Below are positions 1 to 4,812 of a stretch of 5,778 bases of DNA, piece after piece. Position 1 is the stretch's first letter; each line of letters starts with the position of its first letter. Location of the stretch: contig CAIJTL010000041.1 of NCBI GenBank assembly GCA_903823545.1, positions 1 through 5,778 of the forward strand, written 5' to 3'. The notes under the pieces were generated by a model, which did not search any database, was not told the origin of the DNA, and saw nothing but the letters and a program-made list of their open reading frames with translations. The DNA comes from an uncultured Planctomycetaceae bacterium (GTDB lineage Bacteria > Planctomycetota > Planctomycetia > Planctomycetales > Planctomycetaceae). The position numbers and the translations under genes were made by a program.

Positions 1-635
1 AACAGTTCCTTTGCGTTGATCTGAAACTTGGGGAGTAATGGCGAGGTGGCGACGGTTCCCGGCTTGTATTCGCCATGAGCGCGATAGGACTGGCCATCCA
101 GTGACAGCACGATGACGGTCTGCTCGTCGGGATCGACGATCCAATACTCCGCAACACCGGCCTGAGCGTAGTCGTTCCGTTTGGCGACCAAGTCACGTTC
201 GCGATTCGTCGCGCCAGGACTCAGGATTTCAATAACGAGATCGGCTCCATTGGGCGGCTTGTCACCGTCCACTTGTCGATCGTGATGGACATAGAACACA
301 TCCGGCTCACGCAGGCGGCCCTCCCAGAGACGAACTGGGCAGGGAGCACAGAGCACTTCGCCGAGAGATTCTGCTGCAACTGCGTCTTCCAATCGCCGAG
401 CCAAATACCGCGATAACCGCTGGTGCGAGGGTGTGGGCATCGGCAAGAACTCCAAACAGCCATCGACCAACTCAGCAGGGAAATTCGAGGTCTCAAATTC
501 CAAGAAGTCTGCTTCACTCCAGTCGCCCTGTCGTGGATAACAATAGGCGACTTCCCAAACCGGCTCGCCTCGTTGGGAACGAGGTGGTCGCTCTAAGAGA
601 TTCGAGCTTTCCGCAATCGCACCACGTCCAATCAT
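1..635 (-). CDS. Uma2-family PD-(D/E)XK endonuclease-like protein (3' end beyond window)
   Basis: The frame reads 211 codons from an ATG at 635 and is still open at base 1, so the C-terminus is missing. The translation carries the Uma2 (DUF820) pattern: a helical lead-in (WSEADFLEF, residues 39-47), LVDGCLEFLPMPTPSHQRLS (56-75), EPDVFYV (110-116), ADLVIEILSP (131-140), a helix with Lys152, then GVAEYWIVDP (160-169). In this fold the likely metal/catalytic residues are Asp112, Glu136 and Lys152; all are present. Family members are cytoplasmic nuclease-like proteins, often present in many copies per genome, with mostly unproven function. The start is supported by an excellent purine-rich Shine-Dalgarno (639-648). 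The stretch before residue 38 extends beyond the usual family start and contains a repeat-like palindrome. The gene lies 32 bp after the small gene upstream, so co-transcription is likely. Family call is confident; activity is inferred. Confidence 0.9.
   Translation of the reverse strand, partial: MIGRGAIAESSNLLERPPRSQRGEPVWEVAYCYPRQGDWSEADFLEFETSNFPAELVDGCLEFLPMPTPSHQRLSRYLARRLEDAVAAESLGEVLCAPCPVRLWEGRLREPDVFYVHHDRQVDGDKPPNGADLVIEILSPGATNRERDLVAKRNDYAQAGVAEYWIVDPDEQTVIVLSLDGQSYRAHGEYKPGTVATSPLLPKFQINAKEL
568..584. repeat. 17-bp palindrome within the Uma2 coding region
   Basis: CCTCGTT-GGG-AACGAGG is a perfect 7-bp inverted repeat around a 3-nt centre. It lies within codons of the Uma2 N-terminal extension (peptide PPRSQRGEP, about residues 17-25). 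The flanking peptide GEPVWE and the palindromic core resemble a short dispersed repeat I associate with planctomycete genomes; that association is from memory and was not searched. It could also form a small hairpin in the early mRNA. Confidence 0.6.
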
Positions 636-638
636 GAA

Positions 639-648
639 CCTTCTCCCC
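639..648 (-). promoter_or_regulatory. Strong Shine-Dalgarno of the Uma2 gene
   Basis: The minus strand reads GGGGAGAAGG ending 3 nt before the ATG at 635, with the GGAG core about 7 nt away. It is the best ribosome-binding site in the window and fixes the start codon, which matters because the first ~37 residues look like an added N-terminal extension. Confidence 0.75.
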
Positions 649-667
649 GACAAATTTCGCGACCACT

Positions 668-976
668 CTACCCGACTGTGTAACTCACCTTGTTCGACAC
701 CTCGACGAGTTTGCTCTTCGTGAAATTTCCGGCGGCGTCTTTGAGGTAGCCATCGTACTTAAACATTTGCAGCACGACTTCGTACTTGCCGGGGGTCGTG
801 TCGGCGTGTTCGTAGCTGTTGTTTGCGCGAGCGGGCACGGTCGCGACCACTTCGCCGTTGCGGCGAATCTCCCACAGCAACTGCGAACCCCAATCGTTCG
901 CCACATCGCCTCGTACTAGCTTCCGCCCTTCCAAACGAATTTCCGCTTGGGGCGTCCCTTCAAACTGTTGTTCCAT
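668..976 (-). CDS. Small predicted beta-sandwich protein, unknown function
   Basis: A 102-residue protein that I do not recognise. It has no signal peptide, membrane segment or cysteine. From about residue 33 it shows alternating hydrophobic strands: LLWEIRRNGEVVATVPA (33-49), a polar turn ending in TTPGKYEVVLQMFKY (60-74), and a closing strand VSNKVSYTVG (93-102). The pattern of Trp strand, then 'PGKYEV', then a final V-x-Y-x-V strand is typical of Ig-like or fibronectin-III-like sandwiches, so I infer such a fold; binding partner and role are unknown. I chose the ATG at 976 because GTGAGAA lies a suitable distance upstream; an in-frame GTG at 988 would add MRTS but has no clear ribosome site. 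It precedes the Uma2 gene by 32 bp, suggesting one transcript. The gene is very likely real; its function is open. Confidence 0.72.
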   Translation of the reverse strand: MEQQFEGTPQAEIRLEGRKLVRGDVANDWGSQLLWEIRRNGEVVATVPARANNSYEHADTTPGKYEVVLQMFKYDGYLKDAAGNFTKSKLVEVSNKVSYTVG

Positions 977-1032
977 GCTTGTTCTCACTTTCGCGAACCG
1001 TTGGACTGATCGTGTTGAACCAAGGGGAGACC

Positions 1033-1061
1033 AACATATCGAAGGTTGCTGTTATGACCAA
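1033..1061 (-). promoter_or_regulatory. Possible sigma70-type promoter for the small protein/Uma2 pair
   Basis: On the minus strand TTGGTC (1061-1056) and TATGTT (1038-1033) are separated by exactly 17 nt, about 57 bp before the ATG at 976. The -35 matches consensus at only 3 of 6 positions and the -10 at 4 of 6, so this is a weak candidate. The position fits a promoter between the hydrolase gene and the two-gene unit to its left. Confidence 0.2.
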
Positions 1062-1115
1062 GAACTCTTCGCCTGTTGATCGAAGAATTCCGAGAAGTCG
1101 GGAAGGCTGGTCGTA

Positions 1116-1964
1116 CTACAAGATCGGTAAGGTTTCGGTCACCGCGAAGTCTCGTTTGTCATCTCGACGCAATTTCGCTGCGACGTGATCGGGATCATGA
1201 TCGCACAACGCCCACCAACCTCGATCGGCGATAGTTCCCAAGACTTCCGGCTTGATGCGACGCAGTTTCAAAAGCTCCAAGTCATACGCAATGCACCACA
1301 ACGTTGGCAGGTGACGGAACGTCGGACAGACATCGCCCATGTAGATCGCTCCCTGATTACCGCTTTCGATGACGATCGCTTGATGTGCCTCAGTGTGTCC
1401 GCCGGTCAGCCACGCCTTGATGCCGGGGAGAATTTCCACGTTGCCGTCGATCAATCGCAGTTGCCCCGCCTCTTTGAGCGACATGAAGTTTGGCAATGAA
1501 TAGGCCGCTCGAAGCTCGGGGAATTCGGCGGATGCAGTCGCCCATTCTTGTCGCTGTACGACATACGTGGCGTTGGGAAAGGCCGGAATGACTCGCCCGG
1601 CGTTATCGACTTTGGTCGCTCCGCCCGCATGATCGAAATGCAAATGAGACAACACGACGACATCAATGTCAGCAGGTGTTAGTCCGAATGCGGCGAGGCT
1701 CGGAACCAACGGCTCACCCGGTTCAGAGCTAAAATTCTTTTGCTCCTTCTCGTTCATCTTGCTGCCGTAGCCGGTGTCGATGAGCACGTTCTTCTGGCCG
1801 GTTCGCACCAGCACACAACTGGTTCGCTGATGAATGCGATCTTTGTCATCAACTGAGATGTACCGAGTCCACACCGTGCGCGGCACGACTCCAAACATCG
1901 AACCGCCATCGATCCAATAAGTCCCGCCGGAGATCGTGTGTAATTCAAAATCACCCAGTTGCAT
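1116..1964 (-). CDS. MBL-fold metallohydrolase (lactonase-like)
   Basis: A complete 282-residue metallo-beta-lactamase-fold protein. The metal-site motifs appear in order: HLHFDHAGG (107-115) gives His107, His109, Asp111 and His112; GGHTEAHQ (188-195) gives His190; MGDVCPT (209-215) gives bridging Asp211; CDHDPDH (254-260) gives His256. That is the full set for a binuclear, probably zinc, centre. The N-terminal part has the usual VLIDTGYG strand (60-67). There is no signal peptide, so it is probably cytoplasmic. Overall layout and the HxHxDH...H...D...H spacing resemble the AiiA/YtnP-type lactonase branch, which includes acyl-homoserine lactonases, but this branch also holds many uncharacterised esterases and hydrolases, so the substrate is not assignable. 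The start is fixed by AGGAG (1974-1970), 5 nt before the ATG. Its 3' end is 139 bp from the next start and its 5' end follows a 199-bp gap, so it may be a single-gene unit. Confidence 0.93.
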   Translation of the reverse strand: MQLGDFELHTISGGTYWIDGGSMFGVVPRTVWTRYISVDDKDRIHQRTSCVLVRTGQKNVLIDTGYGSKMNEKEQKNFSSEPGEPLVPSLAAFGLTPADIDVVVLSHLHFDHAGGATKVDNAGRVIPAFPNATYVVQRQEWATASAEFPELRAAYSLPNFMSLKEAGQLRLIDGNVEILPGIKAWLTGGHTEAHQAIVIESGNQGAIYMGDVCPTFRHLPTLWCIAYDLELLKLRRIKPEVLGTIADRGWWALCDHDPDHVAAKLRRDDKRDFAVTETLPIL

Positions 1965-2163
1965 GATGGCTCCTGAGAAGCTGTCCGAGGTTAAATGTTT
2001 CGTAGAACGACTCTCCAGGGCCGTTCGAGTCTGTTCAAGTTGTCTGCGCCAGGAGGTTCAATTTTCCAGCGCCTTTGTGGGAAAAGTGTTGTTGGGATTT
2101 CAACGTTAGCTGGGCTTCTTGTTTTGGGAAGCACAACCGGACGAGGCTACTTGGGGACAGCAG
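1965..2163. other. 199-bp intergenic stretch with no assigned element
   Basis: It separates the 3' end of the membrane-protein gene from the start of the MBL hydrolase gene and should hold the hydrolase promoter. I found no convincing -35/-10 pair. Short inverted repeats occur (TTTTCC/GGAAAA at 2062-2085; GCTTC/GAAGC at 2114-2132), but neither is followed by a T run on the minus strand, so I do not call a terminator. A plus-strand open frame crosses the stretch and is treated as doubtful. Confidence 0.4.
1970..1974 (-). promoter_or_regulatory. Shine-Dalgarno of the MBL hydrolase gene
   Basis: AGGAG on the minus strand lies 5 nt before the ATG at 1964. It confirms the start of the hydrolase and excludes internal methionines. 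Confidence 0.7.
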
Positions 2164-3522
2164 TCATTCGACCTTCGGATGCGCATTTAACCAATAGCGG
2201 TTTAGTCGCTGACTGATTCGATCGCCCGACACGAATTCCGTTGTGGCGTCACCTTTGAGCCGACTTCCCGGGGTCATGACGATCACTTCGAGCACGTTCT
2301 CCTCGCCGCATTGATGCTGCAGCCATTTGACGATGCCAAACTGAAATCGCAACTGCGGGTAAATCGGAACGTTCAATGCGTCGAACGACCAACGATCGAG
2401 CGGCAGTTCGCCGTTTTTGACGAGTCGCTGAGCCACTTCCGGCAGTCGCTTTATTCCTTCAGCAGTGAGCGTCACAGTGACCCGTTCAGCCCGCGTCGAG
2501 TAAACGCTCCACGCAAGCCAGTGATCGCAAAGCCCGAACGATTCGGTAATCGGCCACATGATGGCAACCATCACCAGGAATGGCCGCGCGAACGAGATGT
2601 GAAAGTAACCGGATGTGTCAGTGAGTGGAGCGGCCTCAGATGACGTTGAACTCAACTCCTCGTGGATGATCGCAGCTTCTTCCTGCGATCGCCCTCGCTC
2701 ACGCTTCGGGTTGGTTGAGGTGCTGCGACGGAACAAGAGCCAATCGTGGCCGATGAAGGCGACGTTCCAGAGCAACACTCCCGGACGATGTCCGAGCCCG
2801 AATGGACCAAGTGCGAGAATCAGCGCGACGTGCAATCCAATCGCTCCCCATACGGCAGATTGGCGAAAGCGCGGATAACTCAATCCGACGGCGATCAGCA
2901 GTTCGCCAACAGGCAGCGTGACTGCCAGCCACCATTTCACGGAGCCTGGTAAACCGCCTAGTCCGATCAATTGAAGCAGCGCGTCGACCAACGTCGGACC
3001 ATGTGTGGCGAAGAATCCTCGGTCGAACTTCGACACTGCCGACCAAAAATAAACGCTGATTGTCAGCCATCGCAGGAGCGTTTCGACGGATAGAGTTCCG
3101 AACCATCGAACTTGCCATGCTCTTCGCGCATTGATGCCTTGAAACAACAGCGACATCAGCAAGAACAACCAAGCCCACGGTTGAAGCCGGTGTTGGTCGA
3201 ACAACAGCGATCCAACGTAAGAAACCGAAAAAAGCGGCCACGCAATTTGCGTTCGCGTCCATCGAGGCAATCCCATGGCGGCGGTCATCAACGCAATGAT
3301 CAGGCTTCCAAAACAGAACCACTCGACTGCGTTGGGCAATAAGGCGACCCAGCGAAATAAGGCGACCCAGCGAAATAAGGGGACTTGTGGAAAGACCGAT
3401 TGAGGAATCCACAAGCGCCATGTTGCCGCAAATAGAACAAGCCCGCAAATCGCCCACCAACAGCGCAAGCGACTGAACATCGCCGAAGAAAAGTCGTCAG
3501 TGGAGGGGGCGGCATTCTGCAT
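2164..3522 (-). CDS. Polytopic membrane protein with DoxX/MauE/HTTM-like region
   Basis: A 452-residue integral membrane protein. Likely membrane segments: 21-39, 66-84, 93-108, 116-130, 147-165, 197-215, 222-242, 248-264 and 307-328. A soluble C-terminal domain of roughly 120 residues follows. The core around DQHRLQPWAW (109-118), SAVSKFDRGFFATHGP (161-176) and the GELLIAVGL helix (206-214) recalls the DoxX/MauE and HTTM (vitamin-K-carboxylase-like) membrane proteins; that is a resemblance, not a firm family call. No catalytic residue can be named. The start is the ATG within TAATG, overlapping the upstream stop by one base, which implies translational coupling to the zinc-ribbon gene. An upstream in-frame ATG at 3591 would overlap that gene by 70 bases and is less likely. 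Odd points: a duplicated LFRWVA hexapeptide (residues 49-61) and a hydrophilic loop carrying NPKRERG (271-277), apparently derived from a dispersed repeat. Confidence 0.85.
   Translation of the reverse strand: MQNAAPSTDDFSSAMFSRLRCWWAICGLVLFAATWRLWIPQSVFPQVPLFRWVALFRWVALLPNAVEWFCFGSLIIALMTAAMGLPRWTRTQIAWPLFSVSYVGSLLFDQHRLQPWAWLFLLMSLLFQGINARRAWQVRWFGTLSVETLLRWLTISVYFWSAVSKFDRGFFATHGPTLVDALLQLIGLGGLPGSVKWWLAVTLPVGELLIAVGLSYPRFRQSAVWGAIGLHVALILALGPFGLGHRPGVLLWNVAFIGHDWLLFRRSTSTNPKRERGRSQEEAAIIHEELSSTSSEAAPLTDTSGYFHISFARPFLVMVAIMWPITESFGLCDHWLAWSVYSTRAERVTVTLTAEGIKRLPEVAQRLVKNGELPLDRWSFDALNVPIYPQLRFQFGIVKWLQHQCGEENVLEVIVMTPGSRLKGDATTEFVSGDRISQRLNRYWLNAHPKVE
2668..2690. repeat. 8-bp perfect inverted repeat beside the NPKRERG-type repeat
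   Basis: GATCGCAG (2668-2675) and CTGCGATC (2683-2690) flank a 7-nt loop. The hairpin overlaps the end of the repeat arm at 2684-2716 and lies in the same non-membrane loop of the coding region, so it may belong to the same inserted element. In minus-strand mRNA it would form a short GC-rich stem. Confidence 0.6.
2684..2716. repeat. Coding-embedded copy of the dispersed repeat arm (encodes NPKRERG)
   Basis: Ungapped alignment of 2684-2716 with the right palindrome arm at 4752-4784 gives 28 identities in 33 positions, including an unbroken 12-base run (ACGCTTCGGGTT). In the membrane-protein gene it is read on the minus strand as T-N-P-K-R-E-R-G-R-S-Q. It sits in a hydrophilic loop between two predicted membrane segments, where an insertion would be tolerated. 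Identity was counted by eye from the sequence. Confidence 0.85.
3338..3380. repeat. 18-bp tandem repeat, about 2.4 copies, in frame
   Basis: Unit AATAAGGCGACCCAGCGA occurs at 3338-3355 and 3356-3373 without mismatch, followed by a partial copy AATAAGG (3374-3380). Because 18 is a multiple of three it preserves the reading frame of the membrane protein and produces LFRWVA-LFRWVA just before the second predicted membrane segment. Identity of the copies points to a recent slippage duplication or an assembly artefact. Confidence 0.9.
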
Positions 3523-4655
3523 TATTTCTGCATGTAAATGATTCCGCCGATCACCGCCAGTGCCACCAACACCGTGAGCGTAATCTTCCAAACGCTATAA
3601 GGTCTCTCGCCTTGAACCTCGCCTGTCACGGCGTTGATGAAGACTTGATAGGTCCGATCATGGTAGCGATACGCCAACAGCCACACCGGCAACAGCAAGT
3701 GCTTGAAAGTGATCGCGTCGTAGCGAGTCTTGATCTCGCTGATCCGCTGCTCGTCGCCGCCGATCAGTCCGCGCACGTCGGCAGCGATTGAGTTGTTGAT
3801 CCGCTGCTTCGCCACTTTGAAGCCTTCATCAAGCTCGATCTCGTACGTACGTGCCAAGAATCCGGCGAGCAACTGCTGAGTGAAAGGCTGAAGTTGTTCC
3901 AGCGGCCACGGTTCGAGTTCCTGCATCAAATCGTTTCGCAGGTTCTTCGCGCCCAAGACGAGCACGTCATCGAAGAAACGCTGATGACTGCCGCTGACAG
4001 AAGACCAAGCGGTGCGTCGCTCTTGCCGAGTCTGATTATTGTCCGTCACGGTCACCCAATAATGATCGCCACGTTCGCCCCAATAGCGGCTAAACGTGAG
4101 CGAGTCGTAAGTCCAAAACGGCAAGTAGACCCCGTTGAAACGACCGTCAACGCCACGCTGCAAGAACTCATTCGGTGCGAACCAGCGTGAGCGAATCCAG
4201 TCTGACAGATTCAGACGCGCCTTCTCCTTTTCAATTTGAAACGGCAAGACCCCATGTACGGGAATCCGTTTCGGCGAGTCATGGATTTTGTCTCGTTGAA
4301 TGGGCGAGCCACAGTAAGGGCACTCGCTACTCGTCAACGGCCCGATGAAGACCACGTTCGAGCCGCAACCAACGCAACGAACCTCGCTTTGCCCGGATTG
4401 TTCGACGTCATCTTCGGCCGCTTGCTCTTGCCATTCACGCGACTTGGCGAGCATCCCATGGAAGTCTTGCTCCGTGATATCGACTTCTTCAGAGAGTTCG
4501 ATCTGCTTCTGAAAGCCGCAGTACGGACACTTCATTTCCTGCTGGCCGATATGAAATTCCAAATCGGCTCCGCACTGCTCGCACGGAAAAATGCGACCTT
4601 TGCCACCATCAACAGACTCGCCGGGCTTTTCAGACATACGACGTATAAGTCCCAT
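3522..4655 (-). CDS. Twin zinc-ribbon protein with C-terminal membrane anchor (YdjG-like)
   Basis: A 377-residue protein with two TFIIB-type zinc ribbons of identical spacing, CX2C-X14-CX2C: Cys25, 28, 43, 46 and Cys94, 97, 112, 115. The ribbons are joined by an acidic, probably helical linker (53-90). Next comes a conserved-looking body with HGVLPFQIEKEKA (134-146), GVYLPFWTYDS (175-185) and LLLPVWLLAYRYHDRTYQV (320-338). One membrane helix closes the protein (about 358-374), followed only by MQK, so it is a tail-anchored protein with the ribbons in the cytoplasm. This layout matches B. subtilis YdjG, which works with the SPFH protein YdjI and a PspA homologue at the membrane; the equivalence here is inferred from architecture and the neighbouring SPFH gene. 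It is not a transcription factor despite the ribbon type. The start is uncertain: neither the ATG at 4655 nor the in-frame ATG at 4637 (MSEKPGE) has a clear Shine-Dalgarno. It is translationally coupled to the membrane-protein gene. Confidence 0.88.
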   Translation of the reverse strand: MGLIRRMSEKPGESVDGGKGRIFPCEQCGADLEFHIGQQEMKCPYCGFQKQIELSEEVDITEQDFHGMLAKSREWQEQAAEDDVEQSGQSEVRCVGCGSNVVFIGPLTSSECPYCGSPIQRDKIHDSPKRIPVHGVLPFQIEKEKARLNLSDWIRSRWFAPNEFLQRGVDGRFNGVYLPFWTYDSLTFSRYWGERGDHYWVTVTDNNQTRQERRTAWSSVSGSHQRFFDDVLVLGAKNLRNDLMQELEPWPLEQLQPFTQQLLAGFLARTYEIELDEGFKVAKQRINNSIAADVRGLIGGDEQRISEIKTRYDAITFKHLLLPVWLLAYRYHDRTYQVFINAVTGEVQGERPYSVWKITLTVLVALAVIGGIIYMQK

Positions 4656-4690
4656 TAGACGGATAGGTCAGATAACTCACAGCGCTGGCA

Positions 4691-4784
4691 AACTAACCCG
4701 AATCGCGAGCGAGGCCGAACGCTTCTGGTCTATTGGATCGGAGTCTTTCTGAGCGTTCGCTCTCGCTGACGCTTCGGGTTAGTT
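4691..4784. repeat. 94-bp imperfect palindrome in the SPFH/zinc-ribbon gap
   Basis: Arms 4691-4723 and 4752-4784 are inverted copies with 28 of 33 positions pairing; the outer 12 (AACTAACCCGAA) and inner 7 (GAACGCT) are perfect. The loop is 28 nt. It lies 28 bp after the SPFH stop and ends 35 bp before the zinc-ribbon start. As RNA it would form a long stable hairpin that could stop, slow or protect the transcript between the two genes. There is no true T run after the stem (GGGTTAGTTTG on the minus strand), so it is not a classic intrinsic terminator. The arms are related to the NPKRERG-encoding repeat in the membrane-protein gene, which argues for a dispersed palindromic element. Confidence 0.85.
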
Positions 4785-4812
4785 CATGTCACACCAACTC
4801 TATTTCACGGAA

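Noticed and set aside
977..988. GTG at 988 as the start of the small beta-sandwich protein
   Set aside because: It has no visible ribosome site, whereas the bases around it (GTGAGAA) themselves serve as a reasonable site for the ATG at 976.
1066..1086. Hairpin TCTTCG/CGAAGA as a terminator of the MBL hydrolase gene
   Set aside because: The stem is only 6 bp with a 9-nt loop, and no T run follows it on the minus strand.
1116..1964. Naming the hydrolase as a quorum-quenching AHL lactonase
   Set aside because: The metal motifs are shared by many MBL subfamilies; nothing in the sequence or its neighbours identifies the substrate.
1995..2216. Plus-strand 73-codon frame with a hydrophobic stretch and a GAGG a few bases upstream
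   Set aside because: It overlaps the 3' end of the membrane-protein gene on the opposite strand, has a poor ribosome-site distance, and its product matches nothing I know. A small single-TM protein is not excluded, but support is too thin to call.
2685..2692. GCGATCGC octamer, identical to the cyanobacterial HIP1 motif
   Set aside because: It occurs once here, within the hairpin/repeat area, and other traits do not point to a cyanobacterium; treated as coincidence.
3523..3591. In-frame ATG at 3591 as the start of the polytopic membrane protein
   Set aside because: It would overlap the zinc-ribbon gene by 70 bases and add a 23-residue polar leader; the TAATG junction is a more typical start.
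4656..4690. Promoter directly upstream of the zinc-ribbon gene (TTGCCA-like -35)
   Set aside because: TTGCCA is present on the minus strand, but no acceptable -10 lies 16-18 nt downstream, so I do not call it.
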